A DNA stretch of 64,000 bases from Bacteroidota bacterium (GCA_016720935.1 JADKJP010000003.1:186001-250000), one strand, 5' to 3'; numbered from the stretch's first letter, positions 36,259 to 46,095 are shown. A program made the numbers and translations. The notes: generated by a model from the sequence alone, not told the origin.

Positions 36259-37317
36259 TCAGAGGAAGCGTGGCATTTTGTTGAAATTCTTTGCCCGCTC
36301 ACCACGTTTCACATACATCACATACGATAAATTAATTTCAAAAGCACTCGCTGAACCGGCAAGGTTTGACAAGTTCGATGTGTTCAGATCATAGCTGATA
36401 CCAAGACCTACAGTATTGTATTCAAAACGAGCAGCAAGAATTGCCGCGTCTTTATAACGATAGAAGCCACCAATAAGGAAGTATGCTTCTTTCTTGTAAT
36501 TCGTGTAACGAGATTTGAACTGAACTTTGTTCTTCAAAAATCCACCAGCGACAATCTCTTTTTGTTTGCCTTGCAAGCTCACCAGAAACCGTGGTTGTAT
36601 CCAGGTCATATTTTCCTTATTCACTGAAAGGTCTCCGCTTCCATGAATGTTGAATTTACTGCGCAATGGAGCTTCCTGACGAATGATGAAACTGACGTTC
36701 GGGCTTCCGACATGCGACATACTTGCGCCAAGAGCCAATGAATTATTACCATCCGGAACATAGAAATACATTAAACCGGCATTGAAATCAAGGTAAGCGA
36801 ACTGTTGCAACTGAATCGACTCAAATGTAGGAAGAGCCGGATCGTAAGTATCTCCGTTCCATTGTGAGTCCCAGGTCGTTTTCGAAAGATCCAGACTGTT
36901 TTGATTCAGACCACCCTGAAACCCGATGGAAAAATAATGATCACCTACATCATCCATTGCAGTGACATACGAAAGACTTCCTTCAATGACAGTCGAAGTA
37001 AAACCTGCATCGCCTGCTTTGTCCTGATAAATCATCGCGCCGACACCGAAATAATTATTTTTTACATCGGTCTTCCCCACAGGAACATCCAGAGAGGTAT
37101 GGATTGTTTTATATCCTTTTCCAATTGAAGTCCATTGTGTTCTGTAATTGTTGGTAAACCGTAATTTACCATCATAAACACCGGTCATCGCCGGGTTCAC
37201 TTGCAGAGGAGTAGAATAGAATTGAGAGAAATGAGCGTCCTGGGAATAGAGCCATTCTCCGCTCAAAACCAGCAGCACTAAAAGACAGGTATGTAAACAC
37301 TTTCTCATCGCTATCAT
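36259..37317 (-). CDS. PorP/SprF family type IX secretion outer-membrane protein
   Basis: The product has 352 residues. The signal peptide ends near WLYSQ, and the start could be ATG 37317 or 37308. QDAHFSQFYSTPLQVNPAMTG at the mature N-terminus is the hallmark of the family. The rest is a beta-barrel ending in INLSYVMYVKRG. PorP/SprF proteins lie in the outer membrane and are needed for secretion or surface attachment of a specific partner with a gliding-type C-terminal domain. That partner is encoded just upstream (13-nt gap), so the two form one export-attachment unit. Confidence 0.92.
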   Translation of the reverse strand: MIAMRKCLHTCLLVLLVLSGEWLYSQDAHFSQFYSTPLQVNPAMTGVYDGKLRFTNNYRTQWTSIGKGYKTIHTSLDVPVGKTDVKNNYFGVGAMIYQDKAGDAGFTSTVIEGSLSYVTAMDDVGDHYFSIGFQGGLNQNSLDLSKTTWDSQWNGDTYDPALPTFESIQLQQFAYLDFNAGLMYFYVPDGNNSLALGASMSHVGSPNVSFIIRQEAPLRSKFNIHGSGDLSVNKENMTWIQPRFLVSLQGKQKEIVAGGFLKNKVQFKSRYTNYKKEAYFLIGGFYRYKDAAILAARFEYNTVGLGISYDLNTSNLSNLAGSASAFEINLSYVMYVKRGERAKNFNKMPRFL

Positions 37318-37330
37318 ACTCTCTATTTCC

Positions 37331-39388
37331 TTAACGGAGCAGGGTTATTGTTCCCGTCTGTGTAAGGTTTTTACCGTCGTCATAAATGATTGTCAACACA
37401 TATGTGAAAACAGCCGGATCTAATTCTTTTCCTTTGTAACGGCCGTCCCAACCTTCTGTTTGGTTGGTCGTCTCCCAAACTTTTTCTCCCCAGCGGTCAA
37501 ATACTGTGAAACGAATTCCATACAAATTGTTTCCTCTCACAAATAAATAATCGTTGTAACCGTCGTTGTTAGGTGAAAAACTATTCGGTACAAAGAAATT
37601 GTTATTGTGCAAAACGGTAACGGTCACCTGACGGGTAGCCGAACAACCGGTAACATCCGTGATGTTTACTGTATAGGTCGTAGTTTCCTGTGGCGTAGCA
37701 ATCGGATTGCTGCCTCCGGTAGTGTCCAATCCATAAGCAGGTGACCAGGAATAGGTAGCACCTCCTCCGGCAATCAACTGGTATGAACTTCCGGAATACA
37801 TGGCTGTATCCGGACTTACAAATGAATTCGGAACACTCTCCACATGCACATAGGAATACTTGATGGTTGTATCGGAACCATATCCGTTGGTTACGATTAA
37901 CTGAACATCATAAAAACCATCAGTAGGATAACAGATACCAACAGGATTTTGAGCTGTGGATGTATCCGGTGTTGCACCGGGGAAATACCAGCTCCAACTG
38001 GTTGGCCCAAAGGTGGATTGATCAAAGAAATTAATACAGGTATTTGAACAAATCGCCGGAGTGAAAGTAGCGAAATCTGCAACGGGCAGCGGACAGGTAT
38101 TTACTTTGATGTAATCCGGTAGCACCAGGGTGTCAGACCCAAATTGATTGTAAACAATTTGAGTGACAGGATATACACCGGGAGTGTAGTAACAAATCTG
38201 CTGTGGGTTCTGATCTGTGGAAGTTGAAGGTGTACCACCCGGGAACAACCATTTCCAGCCACTTGCTCCATTAATACTCTGATCTGTAAAATTGATACAG
38301 GTGCGCTCACAAATATTCGTGCTATCCGCTGCAAATCCTGCAGTTGGTGGAGTACATGCATTTACAGTGATGTAGTCAACTTTTGTGAGTGTGTCACTTC
38401 CGGAACTATTTGAAACGATCAGCTGAACAGTGTAACTTCCGGGATTGAGGAAACACACACTGCTTGGGTCTTGTGTTGAGGAAGTGGCAGGAGTACCGCC
38501 AATAAAACTCCATGACCATGCATTCGGGAAATTCTGACTCAGGTCTGTGAAATCAATACAATCACCAGTACAAAGTACTGTGTCACTTGCTTCAAAATCC
38601 GCAACAGGCTGTAATGTTCCAAGTAATGCAATGCTATCAATCGCGACAGATGGATTCACACCCACACCGCCATTATCATTTTTCCAGGTAAAGCCGATTT
38701 TGATTCCCGCATTGTTGTCGGCACTGAATCCAAGAGCGACAGCATATCTTGTCCACAATCCAAATCCTTGTCCACACATTGGATCCGTCATTGGAGGATC
38801 TGCAATGGTATTCCATGTGGTCCCATCAAAATATTCAACAGCAAGATTATCATTACCACTTGGGTCATCCGCATTCATGAAATAATTAAAATACAGAATG
38901 ATTCCATATTGTCCGGTGCAATTGATTACAGGTGATTCAACTCTTGAGTTAGTCTGAACTGCAGTTTGAAATCCTCCCGCATCATACACAGCACCGCAAT
39001 CTCCGGTAGGACATAATGTTAAAGCGTTCGGAGAAGTGGACACATTTCCAATGTGCAAAGTCCGGTCCGTATATTGTGAATTAATATAACAACCTTGAGT
39101 AGAACAATCACCGGCAGGTAGTCCTGGTTCTGTCGGACTGATGTACCAACGGTTCGCATCAGGATCTTCCGGACCCAAAGCTGTAACTGTCCAGGTTCCC
39201 TGTGCAGAATTAAAGCCTCCGGCAAGCGTTCCCTGTTCACAATTTCCGGCTGCGGAATTGCCAAAGTCTTCAACCCAAAAAGCTTGTGCACTGGCATGCT
39301 GCAGCCCTATGCTGAGCAGCAGACAGCAGGAAATGAACAAGCGTCTTGTAAATTTGATTAAAAATCCGTCGTCGTACTGATTGGTCAT
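37331..39388 (-). CDS. PKD-repeat surface protein with gliding motility-type C-terminal domain
   Basis: The product has 685 residues from the ATG at 39388. A TTG-led extension exists. The signal peptide ends in ASAQAFW. An N-terminal jelly-roll-like region (about 30-240) is followed by three PKD domains of about 85 residues each (VADFEASDTVLC, TAGFAADSTNIC, VADFATFTPAIC). After a further Ig-like segment comes the gliding motility C-terminal domain (NNNFFVPNSFSPNNDGYND, FDRWGEKVWET, GTITLL). It is exported by T9SS and likely depends on the PorP/SprF protein encoded next to it. Confidence 0.9.
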   Translation of the reverse strand: MTNQYDDGFLIKFTRRLFISCCLLLSIGLQHASAQAFWVEDFGNSAAGNCEQGTLAGGFNSAQGTWTVTALGPEDPDANRWYISPTEPGLPAGDCSTQGCYINSQYTDRTLHIGNVSTSPNALTLCPTGDCGAVYDAGGFQTAVQTNSRVESPVINCTGQYGIILYFNYFMNADDPSGNDNLAVEYFDGTTWNTIADPPMTDPMCGQGFGLWTRYAVALGFSADNNAGIKIGFTWKNDNGGVGVNPSVAIDSIALLGTLQPVADFEASDTVLCTGDCIDFTDLSQNFPNAWSWSFIGGTPATSSTQDPSSVCFLNPGSYTVQLIVSNSSGSDTLTKVDYITVNACTPPTAGFAADSTNICERTCINFTDQSINGASGWKWLFPGGTPSTSTDQNPQQICYYTPGVYPVTQIVYNQFGSDTLVLPDYIKVNTCPLPVADFATFTPAICSNTCINFFDQSTFGPTSWSWYFPGATPDTSTAQNPVGICYPTDGFYDVQLIVTNGYGSDTTIKYSYVHVESVPNSFVSPDTAMYSGSSYQLIAGGGATYSWSPAYGLDTTGGSNPIATPQETTTYTVNITDVTGCSATRQVTVTVLHNNNFFVPNSFSPNNDGYNDYLFVRGNNLYGIRFTVFDRWGEKVWETTNQTEGWDGRYKGKELDPAVFTYVLTIIYDDGKNLTQTGTITLLR

Positions 39389-39439
39389 ACGATTTAAAAA
39401 GCGAGTCAATTTACAACTATTTTGGAATATCGCAATTAT

Positions 39440-40348
39440 TCAGTTATTGAATTGATCTGCAAACTGATACAGGTTGAACCCGGGATCAGTGGCCACTTTT
39501 GACAAAGCTTTGGATAAATCCCTTTTATGGATATTTTTCATCCTTTTTTGTTGAATCAGCCGATAAGCTTTTTCAGTAAGCAGGTATGTTTTCTTCTCGT
39601 CAAACGAAGCGGATTGCTGATGGTTGCTTATTTCCCTAATGATATCTTCTATGCCTTCATTTTTTGTTGCGGCACATTTGATCACCGGAACATTCCATCC
39701 TCCAGGTTTCGGATGGGACATGAGCTTGTTCAGATTTTGACGGAGATGATCGGCTCCTTCACGGTCCGATTTATTCACAACAAAAATATCGGCTATTTCC
39801 ATAATGCCCGATTTCAATGTCTGTACTTCATCCCCTGATTCCGGAACAACAACAACAATGGTGGTATCAGCTAAACCGGCTATTTCAACTTCGCTCTGAC
39901 CAACACCTACAGTTTCTACAAGGATCATATCGAAATCCGCAACCCTCATGACATCCACAATTTCAATGATCTTCTCGGAGAGTCCTCCAAGCGATCCTCG
40001 TGTTGCCAGAGAGCGAATAAATACGTTAGGATTTGTAAAATGTTCGGACATTCTTAGTCGGTCACCAAGAAGTGATCCATAATTAAAAGGGGAAGTAGGA
40101 TCAACAGCGATAACTGCAACCTTCTTTCCTGCTTCCGTCAGTTGCTTTAGTAAAGCATTGATGAGGGTACTCTTGCCGGCACCGGGAGGACCTGTAATAC
40201 CTGTTATCGGTATTTTATTTCCTGCAGGCAGTGCCAATAATAATTCCCTGTATCCATCCTGATCATTTTCAACCATAGTGATTGCGCGGGCAAGTGCCTT
40301 GCGATCACCTTGCATCAGTTTTTGTAAAAGTTCAGGACCTGCGTTCAA
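39440..40348 (-). CDS. meaB: Methylmalonyl-CoA mutase-associated GTPase MeaB
   Basis: The 302-residue product has P-loop GPPGAGKST (53-61), VIAVDPTSP, GSLLGDRLRM and the switch segment DMILVETVGVGQSE. The base motif is VVNKSDREGA. These define the MeaB/ArgK family of G3E GTPases that gate cofactor loading and protect adenosylcobalamin in methylmalonyl-CoA mutase. No mutase gene is in the window, so the partner is elsewhere. Its presence implies use of cobalamin. The upstream glycosyltransferase gene is divergent and begins 100 nt away. Confidence 0.92.
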   Translation of the reverse strand: MNAGPELLQKLMQGDRKALARAITMVENDQDGYRELLLALPAGNKIPITGITGPPGAGKSTLINALLKQLTEAGKKVAVIAVDPTSPFNYGSLLGDRLRMSEHFTNPNVFIRSLATRGSLGGLSEKIIEIVDVMRVADFDMILVETVGVGQSEVEIAGLADTTIVVVVPESGDEVQTLKSGIMEIADIFVVNKSDREGADHLRQNLNKLMSHPKPGGWNVPVIKCAATKNEGIEDIIREISNHQQSASFDEKKTYLLTEKAYRLIQQKRMKNIHKRDLSKALSKVATDPGFNLYQFADQFNN

Positions 40349-40448
40349 TGGCTGTTATTGAGTTATTGTTCCAACAAAGAAACGAGAATCAGGACGCGAA
40401 TCAAAATGGAAACAGGAAATATACCTAACTTGCACACGTTGAAAAGTT

Positions 40449-41207
40449 ATGGTACAGCTTTCCGTTGTCATAATTACCTATAATGAAGAACGCAACCTGG
40501 CTCGTTGCCTGGAATCCATTCGCGGAATAGCCGATGAAATCGTAATCGTCGATTCTTATTCCACTGATGCAACAGCTTCCATCAGCGAACGATTTGGTGC
40601 CCGTTTTATTCAGCATCCTTTTGCCGGATATATTGAACAAAAGAATTTCGCATTAAGCCAGGCAAAAAATGATTGCATTTTATCTCTTGATGCCGACGAA
40701 GCCCTAAGCCCTCAATTGAAAGAAAGTATTCTTCAGATAAAATCAACATGGCAGGCAGATGCCTATGAAATGAACCGGCTGACCAATTACTGCGGTCATT
40801 GGATTCGTCACGGTGCCTGGTATCCCGACAGAAAAGTAAGATTGTTTAGTAGAAAATCCGGACAATGGGGTGGAATGAATCCGCATGATCGCTTTCTTCC
40901 GACTTCGCCCGACAAAGTGAAACGCATCAAAGGCGACATCCTTCATTATTCTTATTATGCTATTCAGGAACATATTGCTCAGGGAAATAAATTCTCTGAA
41001 ATAGGAGCAAAGGCCGCGTTTGAAAAAGGGAAAAGCGCGACATTTTTCACCCTCATCTGGCGTCCTGCATTTCGATTTTTCCGTGATTTTATTTTATTGG
41101 GTGGGTTTCTGGATGGATATTATGGTTACCTGATTGCACGAATAACGGCTCAGGCTACCTTTCTGAAATATGCCAAATTGAGAGAGTTGGGCAGGAAAAA
41201 ATCCTGA
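40449..41207 (+). CDS. Glycosyltransferase family 2, lipopolysaccharide core-type
   Basis: The 252-residue product begins VQLSVVIITYNEERNLARCLESI. IADEIVIVDSYSTDAT and LSLDADEALSP give the DxD metal site, and WYPDRKVRLFSRKSGQWGG is the motif seen in WaaE/KdtX-like core glycosyltransferases. A C-terminal amphipathic or membrane-associated helix region (FFTLIWRPAFRFFRDFILLGGF) probably docks it to the inner membrane. It converges with an O-antigen ligase-like gene (7-nt gap), which supports a role in surface polysaccharide. The donor sugar is unknown. Confidence 0.87.
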   Translation: MVQLSVVIITYNEERNLARCLESIRGIADEIVIVDSYSTDATASISERFGARFIQHPFAGYIEQKNFALSQAKNDCILSLDADEALSPQLKESILQIKSTWQADAYEMNRLTNYCGHWIRHGAWYPDRKVRLFSRKSGQWGGMNPHDRFLPTSPDKVKRIKGDILHYSYYAIQEHIAQGNKFSEIGAKAAFEKGKSATFFTLIWRPAFRFFRDFILLGGFLDGYYGYLIARITAQATFLKYAKLRELGRKKS

Positions 41208-41213
41208 CCCGGT

Positions 41214-42854
41214 TTACCTGATTTTATTTGCAGTTTGTGAAAATCGATTTTCTCCTGAGAATAAAAACAGTGACCAAAACAATGCCGCAAAGGTAGCTCC
41301 CGCTTGAGTTTCGAGAGTGTCTTCTGTAAACATTGAAATGAAAAAAATGAGCCAGAAGGACAGAAACAGAATATCACGTTTACGAATTCTTTCCGCGAGA
41401 GGGTAAATCAAAGTAAAAAGAAAATACAGTAGCACAGGAATTCCGAGTCCGACACCGATGGCCAGGTATTGATTGTGCGCGCGCAACCGGTACTTCTCCA
41501 TCAGCTTGGTATTCATCTTCCTATAGGCCTCACGATAAGCCGCAGGCATGTCTCCTGTTCCAACTCCTGTTAAAGGATGCTCAAGAATAATTTGCAGAGC
41601 GGCTTTCCAGAATTCAATACGTTGCGTGACCGAATGACCACTGGGATCTCCCCCTCTTTGATATTCCTTATACTCCCATAAAATCTGGAGCATCCGGCTT
41701 TTAATACTCGATAGATGCTGGTAATATACATTCGCGATACCGTGTTCAATCGATTGAATTTCTTCCTCTTTCAACCTGGATACCGATTCAGCATCCTTGT
41801 ATTCTCCCTTTGATGTTAAAAAACGAATCAAGGTAGATTTTAGAGGTTGCTTGCGTTCATCCAGTGAATCAAATGGAATCTTACTTCGTTTGTTCCATTC
41901 TGTTCGCAGCTCCGAATCGCATATATAAAAATATACCCGGTATCCATTTTCAATTTGTGTGTTGGTGGTATCAAAGAAATAGGAGTTTCCCAATTTTGTT
42001 TTTTTGTCAAATTGCAAAACCTCAATAGGTGTGACGGAATATTTTTGTACGAATCCCTTTAGAAAAATGAAAAGAGTTGTTGGTATTGCAACGAGTAGAG
42101 CAATTGATAAAGTACGAACGAAAACACTGTGGTGGCGAAAAGCTATAGATAATAAAAATGCAATAAGGATGAAGAGTAATACGGAGATTCCGGTAACCGA
42201 CTCAATAATAAACAAGAACAACACAAGCCATAAGATCATTAATACAAGGATGAATTTTATCCATGGAGCCAATGGATTAGTTCTTGAATTCAATAACCAG
42301 ACAGAGACGATGACCGCCAGACAGGTAAACAACGCAAAGCGAATATGTGAAACTCCCAGAATGAAAATTTCCCGGATGTCATACATCGGTACACGAGTAT
42401 GAATGAATCCTTTCAATACCGCCATGGAGACAAGGGAACCTGAAAAGACTGCCAGGATAAACAGCCACAAGAGTGTTTTAAATTGTTTTGGCTGTAATGC
42501 CCCGGAGCCGCTCAAGACAATTGGTAAAAACAGAATGGGTAGTTTGATACGGACATCTTTTATTCCTTCATGAAAATCCTGCGTCCATAGTAATCCAATC
42601 ACATGCAATAACCAGAAGCCAACCATCAGGACTGCTGCTTTACTGTTAATGAATCGCCTTGTTTTTTCTTTGAAATTTCCTTCCAGGAAAAATGAACCGA
42701 CAATAAAAAATTGTGAAAGACTGGTCAGAAATAAAGATAGCGGCAATCCTGTAACCAACAGGCAAAGCCCGAAGAATAAAAGATAATTTGAATTACGCTG
42801 TCGTAAAAAAGAAATCATCGATTCCGAAAGATTCTTTTTATTTTTTTCCGGCAT
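41214..42854 (-). CDS. O-antigen ligase/polymerase family membrane protein
   Basis: The product has 546 residues with about 10-12 membrane helices. A large periplasmic loop (about 265-410) precedes GVGTGDMPAAYREAYRKM and RAHNQYLAIGVGLGIP. These match the Wzy_C/WaaL signature: conserved His/Asn after the long loop. The family transfers or polymerises glycan from a lipid carrier on the periplasmic side. It begins inside the last codons of the upstream protease gene. An ATG at 42818 would remove this overlap and is possible. The convergent glycosyltransferase gene is a plausible functional partner. Confidence 0.82.
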   Translation of the reverse strand: MPEKNKKNLSESMISFLRQRNSNYLLFFGLCLLVTGLPLSLFLTSLSQFFIVGSFFLEGNFKEKTRRFINSKAAVLMVGFWLLHVIGLLWTQDFHEGIKDVRIKLPILFLPIVLSGSGALQPKQFKTLLWLFILAVFSGSLVSMAVLKGFIHTRVPMYDIREIFILGVSHIRFALFTCLAVIVSVWLLNSRTNPLAPWIKFILVLMILWLVLFLFIIESVTGISVLLFILIAFLLSIAFRHHSVFVRTLSIALLVAIPTTLFIFLKGFVQKYSVTPIEVLQFDKKTKLGNSYFFDTTNTQIENGYRVYFYICDSELRTEWNKRSKIPFDSLDERKQPLKSTLIRFLTSKGEYKDAESVSRLKEEEIQSIEHGIANVYYQHLSSIKSRMLQILWEYKEYQRGGDPSGHSVTQRIEFWKAALQIILEHPLTGVGTGDMPAAYREAYRKMNTKLMEKYRLRAHNQYLAIGVGLGIPVLLYFLFTLIYPLAERIRKRDILFLSFWLIFFISMFTEDTLETQAGATFAALFWSLFLFSGENRFSQTANKIR

Positions 42855-44526
42855 CTGCTTTCAGAGGTCCTTTTAACAGAGAGGAATATTCTTCCTTGTT
42901 TCCCAGCACATCAATCGCTCTTTTCAATTCCGGATCGTGCTGTAGCGCGGTTTCGATTCGTCCACTCTGAAAATAATAACGTGAAATAATTTCTTCTTCC
43001 AGCAACTGCAGGATTTCAGTTTTATTTTTCTCTACATCAGCTTGCTTGTTATGTGCAAGCTTGTTTTTCAGGGCATCGTATTCATTGTGTATGTCCTGGA
43101 AATATTTCTCCTCTTCACTGTTCTTTTTCAAATCTTCCATCGCTTTCTCGCTCTTCGTGGTATAGTCGTAATCTTTATCGTTGATATAAGAGACGAACTG
43201 CTGGAAATCGGCATCGGTTAATTTAAAGTCTTTGGATGCTGAAATCGTCGCGTGTTCTTTGCGATAACGGGTGGCAAAATCAAAGATGAGATTTTTACCG
43301 ATCAGACTTTGACTGATATTACTGAGTTTAACGGGATCCAGTTTGATGTCCGGCAATATTCCGCCACCATCAAAAACTTTTCGACCCGCGCGTGTGTTGA
43401 ATTCTGTTACGAGGGAATCCGGTACCTTACCTACACTGCCATCTTCATTTCGATGCGAATAATCCAGTGCCTGGATACACCTTCCACTTGGGATGTAATA
43501 TTTTGAAGTAGTAATCTTCAGTTGTGTATTGTAGGATAATGGACGAGTGGTTTGCACAAGTCCTTTACCAAAAGTTCTTTGGCCGACAATAACACCACGG
43601 TCCAGATCCTGAAGCGAACCGGACACAATTTCCGAAGCGGAGGCCGAGCCACTATTCACGAGAACAGCCAACGGAATGTTCGCGTCTACTGCTTCGTTCA
43701 AAGCTTTATACGTTTTGTTGAGGTCTTTTAATCTTCCCTTGGTGCTCACGATATCCTGTCCCCGGTCTACAAAAAGATTCGAGATATTCACCGCTTCGTT
43801 CAACAGTCCACCCGGATTGTTTCTAAGATCAAAAACCAACCCCTGTAAATTATTTTTCGCTTTTAATTCTTTGATCGCGTTTGCAACATCACGACCGGCA
43901 TTTTCAGTAAAACTGTTTAAACGTACATATCCGATGTTGTCCGTAACCATGCCATAGTATGGAACACTTTTTACTTTGATCTCTTCCCGTGTAAGTACTT
44001 TTTCAAAAGGAGCAGGTTCACCTTCCCTTTGGATTAATAATTTCACCTGTGTTTTTGGAGAACCTTTCAACAAACGACTGATGTCGTCGGTCTTTTTATT
44101 TCTGACCACTTTGCCGTCAATTTCAAGAATAATATCGCCCGCAAGTAAACCCGCCTTCTGTGCCGGATAACCTTCGTAAGGATCACTGATGACAACATTG
44201 TCGCCACGCTGCTTTATCAATGCTCCTATCCCTCCATATTGTCCTGTAGTGAGAAAACGATAGTCTTCAATATCAGATTCCGGAATGTAATTGGTATAAG
44301 GATCAAGTGACTCAAGCATTGAATCTATCCCTTTTTTCATCAGCTTGCCGGGATCAGTTGAATCAACATAATACATGTTTACTTCCCGGTAAATCCCGGA
44401 GAAAATATCGAGGTTTTTGGAGATTTCGAAGTAATCATCAACAAAGCTGAAGCTGATCATCGTCGTAAAAGCGGTCCCGACAATTACGAGCCCTAATTTG
44501 TATTTGCTCAGAAATTTTTTCATCAT
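42838..44526 (-). CDS. S41-family C-terminal processing protease (CtpA type), copy 2
   Basis: The 562-residue product has an N-terminal anchor helix (residues about 10-30), a PDZ domain (about 95-180, GGIGALIKQ, AGLLAGDIILEIDGK) and the S41 core. Catalytic Ser296 lies in GSASASE and Lys321 in TFGKGLVQ. It is a paralogue of the gene at 19503-21128, and the region after PSGRCIQ is longer, with a helical C-terminus. Together with yidD, rnpA, hemD and DUF4271 it forms a block that I recall as common in Bacteroidota. It acts in the periplasm. Confidence 0.9.
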   Translation of the reverse strand: MMKKFLSKYKLGLVIVGTAFTTMISFSFVDDYFEISKNLDIFSGIYREVNMYYVDSTDPGKLMKKGIDSMLESLDPYTNYIPESDIEDYRFLTTGQYGGIGALIKQRGDNVVISDPYEGYPAQKAGLLAGDIILEIDGKVVRNKKTDDISRLLKGSPKTQVKLLIQREGEPAPFEKVLTREEIKVKSVPYYGMVTDNIGYVRLNSFTENAGRDVANAIKELKAKNNLQGLVFDLRNNPGGLLNEAVNISNLFVDRGQDIVSTKGRLKDLNKTYKALNEAVDANIPLAVLVNSGSASASEIVSGSLQDLDRGVIVGQRTFGKGLVQTTRPLSYNTQLKITTSKYYIPSGRCIQALDYSHRNEDGSVGKVPDSLVTEFNTRAGRKVFDGGGILPDIKLDPVKLSNISQSLIGKNLIFDFATRYRKEHATISASKDFKLTDADFQQFVSYINDKDYDYTTKSEKAMEDLKKNSEEEKYFQDIHNEYDALKNKLAHNKQADVEKNKTEILQLLEEEIISRYYFQSGRIETALQHDPELKRAIDVLGNKEEYSSLLKGPLKADAGKK

Positions 44527-44541
44527 ATTTTTTTAAATCAT

Positions 44542-44775
44542 TCAGGGAACAGGATCATATCCATGACCACCCCAGGGATGACAACGAGAGATTCTGCGAA
44601 GCGTGAGATAGCCACCTTTAAAGGGTCCATATTTACGAATCGCCTGTTTACCGTATTCAGAACATGTAGGAGTAAAACGGCAGGAAGGGCGAAGCAGTGG
44701 AGAGATTGCGCCCTGGTAAAACCTGATAAGCAAAATGAATAGCTTAGCCAGAATGTTTTTGAAAATCTTCCACAA
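44542..44775 (-). CDS. yidD: Membrane protein insertion efficiency factor YidD
   Basis: The 77-residue product begins with an amphipathic helix and continues LIRFYQGAISPLLRPSCRFTPTCSEY, with the invariant Cys residues, then GGYLTLRRISRCHPWGGHGYDPVP. This is the full YidD signature. The small inner-membrane-associated protein assists YidC-dependent insertion. Its 5' end overlaps rnpA by 32 nt in another frame, a known coupling. The ctpA-type gene follows 15 nt downstream. Confidence 0.95.
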   Translation of the reverse strand: MWKIFKNILAKLFILLIRFYQGAISPLLRPSCRFTPTCSEYGKQAIRKYGPFKGGYLTLRRISRCHPWGGHGYDPVP

Positions 44776-45160
44776 ATCTTTGTAAAGTTAAGGTTAATTT
44801 ATGTTCGACTTCTGAGTGCTTCGGAATGACACGCCCGGTATATACTATGAGCAAGGCAAGCTGAAGGTTTTTGTCAGAAATGAACGAATAAATGTCTGTT
44901 TTATTTTTACGATAAATCTCCCGCATCAATCGTTTGATCCTGTTTCTATCAACAGCTGATCGGAAATTTCTTTTTGGAACAGAGAAGGCAACCTGTACCG
45001 GATTCATGACCTGCAATCCATGCACCATCCAGATTAATCGGAACGGATTGGTCTGAATGGAACGCCCTTTCTCAACCAATTGTTCGATAATCTTACGACT
45101 AACCAGCCGTTCCGGTTTCCGGAATGTTTGCCGGCCGACAGGAAGGTGGCTCCTTGTCAT
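44744..45160 (-). CDS. rnpA: Ribonuclease P protein component
   Basis: The 138-residue product has FSVPKRNFRSAVDRNRIKRLMREIYR, the RNR motif at the core of the RNase P protein, with the basic helix that contacts precursor tRNA. FRKPERLVSRKIIEQLVEKG is the usual N-terminal segment, here preceded by about 12 extra residues. The gene order differs from the classical rpmH-rnpA: no L34 gene lies upstream. Instead it follows hemD by 8 nt and overlaps yidD. Confidence 0.94.
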   Translation of the reverse strand: MTRSHLPVGRQTFRKPERLVSRKIIEQLVEKGRSIQTNPFRLIWMVHGLQVMNPVQVAFSVPKRNFRSAVDRNRIKRLMREIYRKNKTDIYSFISDKNLQLALLIVYTGRVIPKHSEVEHKLTLTLQRFVEDFQKHSG

Positions 45161-45168
45161 CTGAAAAT

Positions 45169-45918
45169 TTATTTATTCGCTTTCTTGATGTATTGCTCCA
45201 AAGCCATGGTCATTGACGGGGCGGCGGGAACTGGTGCCTGAATATCAAGACGTAAGCCTGCATCCAGTACAGCCTGGGCAGTCGTTGGCCCAAAAGCGGC
45301 AATACGCGTATTGTTTTGCTTGAATTTTGGAAAATTCTTAAAAAGTGAAGTTATTCCTGAAGGGCTAAAAAATACAAGTACATCGTAATTTACGTTAGCC
45401 AAATCACTGAGATCACTGGCAACTGTTTTGTAAATCACGGCTTTTGTGTAGTCAATGCTTTGTGCATCAAGCGTTTCGAAGATTTCTTGTTTGTGAATGT
45501 CAGTGCATGGAACAAGAAATTTCTCCTTCTTGTGCTTTTTTATCAAATCCATCAGATCATTGATGGTTTGTTTGCCAAAAAAGATTTTACGCTTTCTATA
45601 AACAACAAATTTCTGAAGATAGTATGCTGTAGATTCGGAAATGCAAAAATACTTCAGGGTCTCAGGAACCGTGATTCGCATTTCGTTACAAATCCTGAAG
45701 AAATGATCCGCAGCATTCCTGCTGGTAAGAATCACAGCTGTATGATCCGGTAAACTCACCCTGTCCTTTCTGAAATCCTTTGCCGAAATCGGCTCAACAT
45801 GAATGAAAGGACGGAAGTCAATCTTTACATTGAACTTCTTGGAAAGATCGTAATACGGTGATTTATCAGTTTCAGGTTTTGGCTGTGTAACCAGGATACT
45901 TTTAACTTTCAAACTCAT
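45169..45918 (-). CDS. hemD: Uroporphyrinogen-III synthase
   Basis: The product has 249 residues from the ATG at 45918 (MSLKVKSILVTQPKPE). A longer frame to 45957 lacks conserved features. The two-lobed HemD fold is recognisable by VILTSRNAADHFF, DYTKAVIYKT, VLVFFSPSGITSLF and IAAFGPTTAQAVLDAGL. HemD family sequences vary strongly. The call also rests on its place next to DUF4271, rnpA and yidD, a recurring order in Bacteroidota. It closes the linear tetrapyrrole to uroporphyrinogen III. A -7 box (minus, TATCTTTG at 46023-46016) lies about 95 nt upstream. Confidence 0.88.
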   Translation of the reverse strand: MSLKVKSILVTQPKPETDKSPYYDLSKKFNVKIDFRPFIHVEPISAKDFRKDRVSLPDHTAVILTSRNAADHFFRICNEMRITVPETLKYFCISESTAYYLQKFVVYRKRKIFFGKQTINDLMDLIKKHKKEKFLVPCTDIHKQEIFETLDAQSIDYTKAVIYKTVASDLSDLANVNYDVLVFFSPSGITSLFKNFPKFKQNNTRIAAFGPTTAQAVLDAGLRLDIQAPVPAAPSMTMALEQYIKKANK

Positions 45919-46015
45919 GCAGGAATTTCCGTTTCGTGAGTAAAATATCTGTCGCACAGGTCGGAATCACAGGTGTTTCTCTCCCGGGATCCAACAGGGC
46001 CCATTTTCAAGGGTG

Positions 46016-46023
46016 CAAAGATA
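46016..46023 (-). promoter_or_regulatory. -7 box upstream of hemD (TATCTTTG on minus)
   Basis: Exact consensus on the minus strand. It gives a leader of about 90 nt to the hemD start at 45918. Confidence 0.5.
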
Positions 46024-46095
46024 ACAAAAAAACTCCTTTTGAGATGAAAAGACTGCCAAGAGGAAATGTGCTTTTTTGCTCTAAGAATCGGTGTT

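Noticed and set aside
44542..45160. rnpA/yidD overlap as a frameshift error
   Set aside because: Both proteins are complete with all signature motifs, and the 32-nt overlap is a known arrangement.
45161..45168. An rpmH (L34) gene expected before rnpA
   Set aside because: Only 8 nt separate rnpA from hemD, and no L34-like sequence is present.
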